Source of the DNA: VFKU01 sp964620045
Lineage (GTDB): Bacteria; Hydrogenedentota; Hydrogenedentia; Hydrogenedentales; GCA-2746185
NCBI GenBank assembly: GCA_964620045.1
Contig: CAZUJL010000011.1
Span: forward strand, 1 to 64,000
Direction: 5' to 3'
DNA: 64,000 nucleotides
The translations under genes and the position numbers were made by a program. Below, in pieces: positions 39,540-47,462 of this stretch. Numbering within the stretch: the first letter of the stretch is position 1; each line of letters begins with the position of its first letter. Under the pieces are notes generated by a model. That model was not told the DNA's origin. It did no database searches and saw only the letters and a list, made by a program, of their open reading frames with translations.

Positions 39540-40310
39540 CCACGCATGTGTGAGGTTTACGTTGTAATTACCGATTTGGTCTAGAACATTACAGATTGCC
39601 CACGCAAAATTAGTAAATAGCGACTCAACCGGCGATGTTTTTTCATAATTATTGTATTTATTAGCAGGGCCGAACCTGTTTGCAGAAACCCGCTGAGGCA
39701 TGGTTCTAAAGGCCGGGCCCGACACAGCAAGGGGACGAAACGCCCTCAATTTGTTTTGCCGGGACTACGTCGAAATGCGGATGCGGTTTCTGGTGCACCG
39801 CTCCGGCTGCGACATTGCCGAGGAACTGCTCCACGTTCTCAACCAGGTGACACTACAGTCATTCATGGAGCAACAAAGGGGCTGTCCAATGGGACCGGAA
39901 ACCACCGCAGCGATCATGTTCTCTCCAGATCCACTTCCAAATAGTTCCCGACAGTGGCAACGTCACCGTCACGAATTTTTTGCCCACGAGAGAAGATTTC
40001 TTGAACGCCCTTGGTGGACTTGCGTTCAAGGATTATTTTGGCCGCGCGCGAAGCACGTATTCCGCCGCGGAACTGGGGCTGTTCGCACGCAGACGGCGAT
40101 TGGGCGTACTACCACGAAGCTGAAGCGGGTGTTGATGGAAACCGAAGCCCCGGATGTGCCGGACGGCGCGGCCTGTATATCGACGGAGACCTCCAAGCAG
40201 TGCAACGGCGATTCCGGGGCCAGCGATGGTTGCTGATCCAAACCGGAAAATCTGCTCGGCGAATAACGGAGGGTATGCGCGAACGCGCGCATTCAGTCAG
40301 ACTTAAAAGC
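39540..40310. other. AT-richer stretch without a convincing gene
   Basis: About 770 bases. The first 150 are AT-rich (TTTTTTCATAATTATTGTATTTATTA near 39640) and could hold promoters for the minus-strand orphan gene. A 178-codon plus-strand frame spans 39700-40236 but has no recognisable domain. Its early part is helix-like (HRSGCDIAEELLHVLNQ). From about 39926 to 40123 a different frame reads more protein-like (IVPDSGNVTVTNFL). This may be the remains of a gene broken by a frameshift. Confidence 0.45.
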
Positions 40311-40387
40311 TGGCGTACCCGGAAGGATTCGAACCTCCGACCTCTTGGTCCGTAGCCAAGCGCTCTATCCAGCTGAGCTACGGGTAC
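40311..40387 (-). tRNA. tRNA-Arg (anticodon ACG)
   Basis: A 77-base cloverleaf on the minus strand: acceptor GTACCCG pairs with CGGGTAC, discriminator G, encoded CCA (40311-40313 on the complement). The anticodon arm is CTTGG-CTACGGA-CCAAG, giving ACG. The T arm contains GGTTCGAATCC. Confidence 0.97.
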
Positions 40388-40562
40388 GCAGGAATGGCAG
40401 CCGCAGAGTGTAGCAAATGACGGCGGGGCGCTCAACTGCGCGGGCATCTGGCTGACCTGCATGGAAAATTCCGTGGCGTCCCTGAATGACCGGGCCTGCG
40501 CGAGGCGGACTATCCGTATCAAAGATGAGTCCGCTTCTGGAATTTCGTAGTCTTTCCCTGAC

Positions 40563-41450
40563 ATGGACACTTCATTGTTGCGGGAAAAACTCGATGCGCT
40601 GTATGCGCGCCTCAACCGTCGCGCGTTCGTATCGCCCGACCCGCTCGAAGTCGTGTATCGCTATGAAGACCCGCGCGATCGGGAGGTTGCTGGATTAATC
40701 GCGGCGGGTCTGGCCTATGGCCGTGTCGCGCAGATTCTGCGCAACCTGCATGCCTTGCTCGATACGCTCGGGCCGTCGCCCGCGGCGCGAATCCGGCAAA
40801 AAGGGGGCGCGGCGCTCGCCGGTGCGCCGGAATTTCGCCATCGATGGACCGATGCTGCGGAAATGAGCGCCTTTCTCGATGCCATCGGCGAAGCGCTGCA
40901 TCGGCACGGTTCGCTTGAAGCGTGTTTTCTCGCGCACCGTGCGGCGCACGCGGAACACACGCTCGGCGCGCTTGAAGGATTCACGCGTGAATTGCGCAAG
41001 GGCGGTCCGCCCACAAGCTTGCTCTCCGCGCCGGAAAAAGGCAGCGCGTGCAAGCGGCTTCATCTTTATCTGCGCTGGATGGTGCGCCGTGACGATGTCG
41101 ATCCGGGTTGCTGGAAAACCGTGTCACCGCGGATGCTGCTCATCCCGCTCGACACGCACATGCACCGGCTTTCGCGCGCGCTGGGCCTCACCAAACGCAA
41201 CCAGGCAAACCTTGCGACGGCAATCGAAATCACCGAAGCCTTCCGGCGCATCAACCCGGATGATCCGCTGAAATACGATTTCGCGCTGACCCGGCTGGGA
41301 ATTCGCGGCGAGCTCGATCCGCAGGATTTTCTGCGCGAATGCAATGTGCCACAGGCGCGGTTGCAAAAACTATGGCCGCGAAACGGGGCTACGCCGCGCG
41401 CGCCACGCCGGCCGGGACTGTCGACACGACGGACGTCGCCACGCCCGTGA
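40563..41450 (+). CDS. TIGR02757 (DUF2400) family protein
   Basis: A 295-residue protein matching the conserved bacterial TIGR02757 family, with the typical start YEDPRDREVAGLIAAGLAYGRV, the middle KRLHLYLRWMVRRDDVDPG and the DTHMHRLSRALGLTKRN motif. No function is established for the family; a distant resemblance to helix-hairpin DNA glycosylases has been suggested for its fold. Its last 62 bases overlap the convergent ispE gene. The basic C-terminal tail (RAPRRPGLSTRRTSPRP) is encoded in this overlap and is probably not conserved. Confidence 0.88.
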   Translation: MDTSLLREKLDALYARLNRRAFVSPDPLEVVYRYEDPRDREVAGLIAAGLAYGRVAQILRNLHALLDTLGPSPAARIRQKGGAALAGAPEFRHRWTDAAEMSAFLDAIGEALHRHGSLEACFLAHRAAHAEHTLGALEGFTRELRKGGPPTSLLSAPEKGSACKRLHLYLRWMVRRDDVDPGCWKTVSPRMLLIPLDTHMHRLSRALGLTKRNQANLATAIEITEAFRRINPDDPLKYDFALTRLGIRGELDPQDFLRECNVPQARLQKLWPRNGATPRAPRRPGLSTRRTSPRP

Positions 41451-42288
41451 ACTGTGCGGCCACGCGCTCGGCATGCGCGCGATCCTTGCACAACCCAAAG
41501 AGGGTCGGCCCGCTGCCGCTCATCAGCGCACCCGCACAGCCCGCATCGAGCAACCGCTGCTTCATCACGGCCAACTCGGGGTATTCCAAAAACACCGGTG
41601 TCTCCATCGCGTTGTAAAACACATCGGCAATCGCTCCGCGCGCGACTGCGCCGAGCACGCCTTCGAAACTCGGCGTGATGCCGTGGATGCGTTCCTCGCG
41701 GCTCTTGCGCAGCGCCGGATGGTTGTAGACGCGCGCGGCACTCACTTCGAGCGCGGGATGCAGCAACACGAACCAGCTCTCGCGCAACGGATCGAGCGCC
41801 TGCAAAACTTCGCCGCGGCCTATGCCACGCGCCGTGCCGCCGGACACCAAAAAAGGCACGTCGGATCCGATTTCGGCGCCGAGCGCGCGCAGCGATTCGC
41901 TGGAAAGGTTTGTCTGCCAGGACTCGTTCAGCGCGACCAACACGGCGGCCGCGTCCGTCGAGCCGCCGGCCAGTCCTGCTGCCACGGGAATCCGCTTGGT
42001 GAGCGCGATCCGTGCACCACGACCCGGGGCATGCCGATCGCGCAGCAGCGATGCCGCGCGCAACGCGAGGTTGTCATCCTTCTCCAGCGCGGCGATGTTG
42101 CAGGTCAGCGTTAGTTCGCCGGCGGCCGGTGTAACGTGGATCTCGTCGGCAAGGCCGACGGTCTGAAAAATTGTTTCGATGTCATGGTATCCATCGGGTC
42201 GGCGATCGATCACCGACAGATACAGATTGATCTTCGCAAAGGCGTTGTAACGGGCCGGTGCACTCGCGGCCGACCGCGTGTCGGGCAT
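41389..42288 (-). CDS. ispE: 4-diphosphocytidyl-2-C-methyl-D-erythritol kinase
   Basis: A 299-residue GHMP kinase of the non-mevalonate isoprenoid pathway, which phosphorylates CDP-ME at the 2-hydroxyl using ATP. The N-terminus YNAFAKINLYLSVIDRRPDGYHDIETIFQ is diagnostic. The ATP loop is PVAAGLAGGSTDAAAVL (P-x-x-x-G-L-x-G-G-S). GSDVPFLVSGGTARGIGRGE and SGSGPTLFGL (motif 3) are intact. The ATG overlaps the upstream stop (TAATG), so it is translationally coupled to the GH36-like gene, an unusual partner. Confidence 0.95.
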   Translation of the reverse strand: MPDTRSAASAPARYNAFAKINLYLSVIDRRPDGYHDIETIFQTVGLADEIHVTPAAGELTLTCNIAALEKDDNLALRAASLLRDRHAPGRGARIALTKRIPVAAGLAGGSTDAAAVLVALNESWQTNLSSESLRALGAEIGSDVPFLVSGGTARGIGRGEVLQALDPLRESWFVLLHPALEVSAARVYNHPALRKSREERIHGITPSFEGVLGAVARGAIADVFYNAMETPVFLEYPELAVMKQRLLDAGCAGALMSGSGPTLFGLCKDRAHAERVAAQFTGVATSVVSTVPAGVARAA

Positions 42289-43904
42289 TAGGGCGCGTTC
42301 CCGCCCTTCTTCGCCGTCTGCGCCGGCTCGGCCAGGCAGCACGCACGACCCACCGCGTCGCGCACATCCTTCTTCGGCGTGCCAGTCACTTCCACGGGGC
42401 CTTCGTACGCGGAAATCGCGGTTGCCAGGTCTTTCGAGACGGTTGAAATTTTGTCCGTGTCCACTTGCACCGGGCCCGAAGACGCGCCATAGGCCACGAG
42501 CGCTTCCGTGGAATTAATCGCTTCGCGCCAGCGCGACAGTTCGCCGCCGATCGTGAGTGCCGGTGACGGCATCACCGGACGATCGCGCACGGCTTCCGAC
42601 AACGCCTGGAAGGCGAACAGGTCCACCTGCGCGCGCGTCACGTTGAACTTTTCCAGCACGTCGTCTGGCATCGTGGACGGGCCGACGACGAAGAACGTGT
42701 AGCCCATGCCCGCCAGTTTCTCGGCGGCTTTCTTCACCTGTTCGCGCGCCTGCGGCTTGCTCAAATCGAGCCAGCGCGTACCATCCGCGGCGGCCACGGT
42801 CCAATCCTTCGTCTCGTCCGTCGCCAGCGGATCAAACGTAATCCCCGGTTTCATGCCGCGCTTCACAAGTTCGCCGGCCACCTTGCTCATGTCTTTCGGG
42901 TAACCCGGTTCCTTGCCCTGCAACGAACCCGAGGCCGCCTGCCAACCCGCCGGCACCAGCACGTGGTCCACGGAATGATCCACCCACGCCTCGGCGATTT
43001 TGTACACTTCGGCCGCGGGCGCACCGCGCTGCGCCGTCGCCCAGCCGCGCGGGGCCACCGGGCCTTGCGCAGGCTGACGGCCTTGCGCATCCGCCCACGC
43101 GTAAAACTTCGAAACTTCGCCCGCCTGCGGCACAAACTGCGACATCCATACCGGGTCGCAGCCAACCTTCGTGCCCGGCTTGATCGCGAGCAGCGGCAAG
43201 TAGCGGCAATGCACGGCGCCCACATACGACTTGCCGGAGGGCTGGAGATCGACCGACGAATTCATCATGCCCGACTGCAGCAAGCCAATGCCGAGTGTCA
43301 TCGCGGGTTTCTTCACTTCGAACACAACCAGGCCGGCCGAGGCGCCGTCGTTCACGACCGAGTAGTTGCCGCGGCGCTGTGTGCGCGCCTGGGTCACCAC
43401 GGTCGCATCGCCGATATCGGCCACCGCGCCCGGATCGAACACCACCGGCCGCACTTCCTTGATCAGCACGGGTTTCTTACCCAGGTTTGTCATGTTCAGA
43501 TGCACCAGCATCGCGGGGTGGTCCAGCAGCCGCGATACGGAGAAGTCGATTTCGAGCTCATCGGGCGTCACGAAGACAGAATGGAAGCGGGTGCCCTTAC
43601 CGAGCGGGCCATCGAAGGATTCCCGGGAATCGCGCACGGCCTTCAGCGAGCTCAGGCGCAGCACGCGGCCGTCGGCATACTCCAGCTCGCACTGCGCGTC
43701 CTTCACGAGCACGCCCAAGCCGTTGACCTCGATCATCCATTCGGCGGTCTGCACGTCGACTTTCAGGACCGAACGATCGCCCTCGAATGAATAGTGGTCA
43801 CGCAGCGCCCACGGCTTGTAATCCGCTTTCGGCGCATCGGCCGCCATGGCAGCGCCAGCAACAGCCAGCAGCGCCAACCCAAGGCACACCCGGAATTTAC
43901 ACAT
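42288..43904 (-). CDS. Exported GH36-like (alpha-galactosidase fold) protein, probably catalytically inactive
   Basis: A 538-residue protein with a signal peptide (residues 1-21, ending AAMAAD). Residues about 25-260 are beta-rich like the N-terminal supersandwich of GH36. Residues about 285-430 follow the GH36 barrel pattern: PRGWATAQRG, VDHVLVPAGWQ, GYPKDMSKVAGELVKRGMKPGITFDPL, LDLSKPQAREQ and MGYTFFVVGPS. In active enzymes the second and last elements read DDGWQ and KxD. Here they are PAGWQ and VVGPS, so the expected aspartates are absent. The start at 43904 follows GGGGG. It is coupled to ispE downstream. Confidence 0.62.
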   Translation of the reverse strand: MCKFRVCLGLALLAVAGAAMAADAPKADYKPWALRDHYSFEGDRSVLKVDVQTAEWMIEVNGLGVLVKDAQCELEYADGRVLRLSSLKAVRDSRESFDGPLGKGTRFHSVFVTPDELEIDFSVSRLLDHPAMLVHLNMTNLGKKPVLIKEVRPVVFDPGAVADIGDATVVTQARTQRRGNYSVVNDGASAGLVVFEVKKPAMTLGIGLLQSGMMNSSVDLQPSGKSYVGAVHCRYLPLLAIKPGTKVGCDPVWMSQFVPQAGEVSKFYAWADAQGRQPAQGPVAPRGWATAQRGAPAAEVYKIAEAWVDHSVDHVLVPAGWQAASGSLQGKEPGYPKDMSKVAGELVKRGMKPGITFDPLATDETKDWTVAAADGTRWLDLSKPQAREQVKKAAEKLAGMGYTFFVVGPSTMPDDVLEKFNVTRAQVDLFAFQALSEAVRDRPVMPSPALTIGGELSRWREAINSTEALVAYGASSGPVQVDTDKISTVSKDLATAISAYEGPVEVTGTPKKDVRDAVGRACCLAEPAQTAKKGGNAP

Positions 43905-44046
43905 GAATACCCCCTGAAAAACTGCCCCAAAAAGCCAGCCCATTTCCCTTTACATTATACCGGACTATCCGGCATCGTGTGTAAAACCGTCTTAAAGCGC
44001 GACGGGTCGGACTTGGTGCGCCGCGGTTGCGGCATGATGTGGATTT

Positions 44047-45816
44047 TTGGTGGAAAACCCGATCGGTAAAGGACTTGCAGACTTCGCGGCCGCCCTCAAT
44101 CGGCTGGACGAAGCCCTCGTCCTTGCGCCCGGCCTACACGATCGTGTGTTCGGTGGCACCCAGCCTTGGCGCGACCTGCTGACCTACAAACTCGTGCCGC
44201 ATATGGCGGGCGCGGGCTGCCTGGTCGCGGCGGTGACCGGGGGGACGAACACCGGCAAGTCCACGGTTTTTAACCTGATCATCGGCCGGGCCGCCAGCCC
44301 CATCGTGAACACGGCGGCCGCCACCTGCCACCCCGTGCTCGCGGCAAATGCGCAGCGCCGGGCCGAGTGCCTAGAAGCCAAGCTGGTGCCCGAGTTCCAG
44401 CCGCGTCCACTGGAAAACCCCGGTCAGGCGACCGATGGCAGCTTGCCGGCCGAGGCGTTGTTCGTGGTGCTGGAACCGTCCCTGCCGGATCACCTCGTCG
44501 TCATGGACACGCCCGATATCGACTCGATCGAAAAGCGCAACTGGGATGTCGCCGCGCATTTGCGCGCCGCGGGCGACGTGATGGTGGCGGTGCTCACGGG
44601 CGATAAATACAAAGACGAGCGCGTGGTGGACTTTTTCCGGCATGCGGTCGCCGCCGACCGTGTTGTGATCCCGGTGATGAACAAGGCCAACCCGGAAAAC
44701 AGTTTCGATGTCGCGCGGCGGCAGCTCGCCGAGTTCCGCAAGGACACCGGCACAAGCGCTCCGGGATTCACGATTGCCCACGACTTCCACATCGGCAACA
44801 ACCTGAAGCGGCCGATCGCGGCGATCGACGGCGCGGGCGATCTGCGCGCACACCTCGAATCGCTGGATGTGCCCGCGATCAAAGCGCGTGTGTACGAAGG
44901 AACAGTCCGCCGTTTCGCCAGTGAAGCGGAGGGGTTTCTTGCCAATCTTGAGATGAATGCCGGCGGCCTGCAACAGGTCACTTCGGCCTTTCACACGATT
45001 GCCGAGACCGCTTCGCACCAGTACGATCCGGCCCCCGGCAAGGAAGTCGGCGGACTCTTCCACGCCTTTGTGCAGTCCAAGCGCGGGCCGGTCCGCCGCA
45101 CGATCGGGGCCACCAGCGCCACGTTTGCGCGGGGCGTCGGCGCGGCGGGGCGGTTCGTGCGTTCGGCGTTCGTCAAGCGCGCCACGATGGACTCGCCCGA
45201 AGACGAACAGGCCACGGATGCGCTGCACGCGGTGCACCGTGAAACCATCACGCGGATCGCGCGCGAAACCGCCGCCGCCTGCGCCGAGCGCGCGCGCACG
45301 ATCGCCTCGCCGGCGCGCGAGATGATCGGGAATCGTTTCGAGCAGCTCGATGCCGAAGCCGCGGCCGAGGCCGTTGCCGCGGAGGTATTGAAAGCCGTCC
45401 CGGTTTCGGAAGCCTTTGCACAACACGCGCAGCAGATGCTCGAAACCTGGTGGACCGATCACAAAGGCCGCCGCCGCGCCCTCGAAGCGCTTGACGCGGT
45501 GCTCGCCGTGATGCCGGCCGCGATCGCCGCGCCTTTTGCCTTGCACACCGGCGGCCTCGGCGCCGCCGAGGCCGTGTTGCTGGCGGGACCCGTCGCCGCG
45601 CAGTTCGCCACGCGCGTGATGGAATTCCAGTTCGGCGACGCGCTCTTCGATTTCCTTTCGCCGTGGAAAGCCGAGCAGCAGACACGCCTGCGCGACGCGC
45701 TGCTGCGCCATATCGTCCATGCCGGCACGCAGCCGGTGGACGCCGCGGTCGACGCCATGTCTGGCGACAATGCCGCCCAGCTTAGGAGCGCCCTCGACGC
45801 ATGCCATACTCGCTAA
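44047..45816 (+). CDS. Dynamin-like membrane GTPase, first of a pair
   Basis: A 589-residue P-loop GTPase. G1 is GGTNTGKST (residues 65-73), the G2 region lies near TAAATCHP, G3 is VMDTPDIDS, and G4 is VMNKAN rather than the usual NKxD. A long helical region follows, then a hydrophobic pair near residues 485-540 (AVLAVMPAAIAAPFALH, AAEAVLLAGPVAAQFATRVM) that could insert in the membrane. It starts at TTG 44047 or GTG 44050; neither has a strong ribosome-binding site. It overlaps the second GTPase gene by 16 bases. Paired dynamin-like proteins elsewhere remodel or protect membranes. Confidence 0.78.
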   Translation: MVENPIGKGLADFAAALNRLDEALVLAPGLHDRVFGGTQPWRDLLTYKLVPHMAGAGCLVAAVTGGTNTGKSTVFNLIIGRAASPIVNTAAATCHPVLAANAQRRAECLEAKLVPEFQPRPLENPGQATDGSLPAEALFVVLEPSLPDHLVVMDTPDIDSIEKRNWDVAAHLRAAGDVMVAVLTGDKYKDERVVDFFRHAVAADRVVIPVMNKANPENSFDVARRQLAEFRKDTGTSAPGFTIAHDFHIGNNLKRPIAAIDGAGDLRAHLESLDVPAIKARVYEGTVRRFASEAEGFLANLEMNAGGLQQVTSAFHTIAETASHQYDPAPGKEVGGLFHAFVQSKRGPVRRTIGATSATFARGVGAAGRFVRSAFVKRATMDSPEDEQATDALHAVHRETITRIARETAAACAERARTIASPAREMIGNRFEQLDAEAAAEAVAAEVLKAVPVSEAFAQHAQQMLETWWTDHKGRRRALEALDAVLAVMPAAIAAPFALHTGGLGAAEAVLLAGPVAAQFATRVMEFQFGDALFDFLSPWKAEQQTRLRDALLRHIVHAGTQPVDAAVDAMSGDNAAQLRSALDACHTR

Positions 45817-47456
45817 CCGATCTCTTCCGCCAGCTCGAGGGTCTCGCCGCGTACCAAGGACCCTGGGCGCCGCTGCGGCAGGAAGCCCCGCTGTTGCAGA
45901 CGCGGCTGGCGGAACTCCGCGAGCGCGAGGTGCGGTTGGACGACCTGCTTGTGGTCGCGCTGGTGGGCGGTTCGGGTGTGGGCAAATCGACGCTGCTGAA
46001 CGCGCTCGCCGGCGATGAACTCGCCAAAACGTCCGAGTTCCGCCCCTGCACTTCGGTGCCGACCGTCTACCATCCGCCGGGCGCGCGTCTGCCGTTTGGC
46101 GAAGGCTGGGTGGCGAAATCCGGCTCGGCGCTGGAACATCTCGTGATTGTCGACACGCCCGACTCCGACACGATCGCGCGCGAGCATCGCGTACTGGTGC
46201 AGGCGGCGTTGCGCGAATGCGACTTGATCCTCGTCTGCGCGGATTCGGAGAAATATCTCGACGAGGCCACGTGGTCGCTGCTGCGTCCGCTGAAGGACGA
46301 GCGCGCGCTTGTGTGCGTGGAAACCAAAGGCTCACCGGCGGCCAGCATCCGCGAGGATTGGCTGCGCCGGCTCAAAGCCGAAGGCTTCCGTGTCTCTGGG
46401 TATTTCCGCGTGAACAGCACGCGCACCTTTGACCGCAAGATTTCCGGGCGCGCGCCGGCGGCTGACGAATACGAGTTCCAGGGTCTTGAGACCTTTCTCG
46501 CGAACGAACTGACCGCCGACCGCATCCGCCGAATCAAGCGCTCGAACACGGCCGGGTTGCTGACGAAAACCGTGCGCACGCTCGACGAGCGCGTGGCCGC
46601 GCGTACGCCCGATCTCGCCCGCGCCGATCAGGTATTGCGCGAAGCGGAGACGGCCCTCGCCAAGGACGGTTTCGACGTCGTCCGGCGGCGGCTGTTCAGC
46701 GAGCCGCATCTGTGGAACTACGCGCTGGGCCGTGAAATCAGCGTGCGCTCCAAGGGCGTTGTCGGCCTGTTGTACCGCGTGGTGGAGGCTGCGCGCTCAT
46801 TGCCGGCGCGCTTGGCGGGTTGGTCGCCGTGGTCGCTGCGCTCCACAACCGGCCATCGCGCGGCGACGCTGCTTGGCGAAGGCGGCCTGCTCGACGCGCC
46901 GCTCGATCTCGGCTCTACCGAATTGCGGCGGCGCTTCGACGATCACGCGAGCACCGTGCGTGTGGCGCTGGCCCAGGCCGGTTTCGATGGCGGCGCGGAT
47001 ACGCAAAATTTTGATCGGTACGCGGCGGTGCTCGCGCGCGGCGTGGAGGAGGTCCTGCGCGGGCCGGCGCGCGAACGCGTGGTGGCGCGCGCCCGAATCC
47101 TGAGCAGTTGGCCGATCGCGCTGGTGCTGGATGCCGCGCCGATCGCGTTTTTCGGCTACTCGGCGTATGCGCTGGTGCGCGATTACTTCTCGCAGGTGTA
47201 TTGGAGCGCGGGCGAACTGGTGCATGCCGCGACGGTGCTGGGCATCATCCTCGCCGCGGAGCTGCTGTTGTTTTCGATCGCGACTCGCATGCTTGCGTGG
47301 GGCGCACGCACGGGCGCGTCACGCGATTTACGCCTCGCCTTGGCGCCGGGCATCGCGGCGTTTACCGATGAACACGGGGCCATCGCACACGCGCAGGCCC
47401 TCGCCGCGGAGATTCAGGCTATCCAGCACAGCCTCGATCACGAAGCTGCGCGGTAG
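45801..47456 (+). CDS. Dynamin-like membrane GTPase, second of a pair
   Basis: A 551-residue GTPase. G1 is GGSGVGKST (residues 56-64), G3 is VIVDTPDSDT and the G4 position reads VETKGSP. Helical stalk-like sequence follows, then a transmembrane hairpin near residues 435-500 (WPIALVLDAAPIAFFGYSAYAL and VLGIILAAELLLFSIATRMLAW). The gene begins inside the end of the first GTPase gene, so the two are co-translated and probably act as a heteromer. The two proteins share layout but little sequence outside the G motifs. Possible roles are membrane fusion, fission or stress response. Confidence 0.78.
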   Translation: MPYSLTDLFRQLEGLAAYQGPWAPLRQEAPLLQTRLAELREREVRLDDLLVVALVGGSGVGKSTLLNALAGDELAKTSEFRPCTSVPTVYHPPGARLPFGEGWVAKSGSALEHLVIVDTPDSDTIAREHRVLVQAALRECDLILVCADSEKYLDEATWSLLRPLKDERALVCVETKGSPAASIREDWLRRLKAEGFRVSGYFRVNSTRTFDRKISGRAPAADEYEFQGLETFLANELTADRIRRIKRSNTAGLLTKTVRTLDERVAARTPDLARADQVLREAETALAKDGFDVVRRRLFSEPHLWNYALGREISVRSKGVVGLLYRVVEAARSLPARLAGWSPWSLRSTTGHRAATLLGEGGLLDAPLDLGSTELRRRFDDHASTVRVALAQAGFDGGADTQNFDRYAAVLARGVEEVLRGPARERVVARARILSSWPIALVLDAAPIAFFGYSAYALVRDYFSQVYWSAGELVHAATVLGIILAAELLLFSIATRMLAWGARTGASRDLRLALAPGIAAFTDEHGAIAHAQALAAEIQAIQHSLDHEAAR

Positions 47457-47462
47457 CGTCCA

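Noticed and set aside
39700..40236. A 178-codon plus-strand open frame as a real gene
   Set aside because: There is no recognisable domain, a second frame looks more protein-like over its 3' half, and no good ribosome-binding site is present; it is mentioned only as part of a possibly decayed region.
41389..41450. Frameshift in the TIGR02757 gene because its end overlaps ispE
   Set aside because: Both frames are intact through their conserved parts; a 62-base convergent overlap of a non-conserved basic tail is plausible.
44371..46335. A 654-codon minus-strand frame opposite the GTPase pair
   Set aside because: It covers two real P-loop genes on the plus strand and has no domain; it is a compositional shadow.
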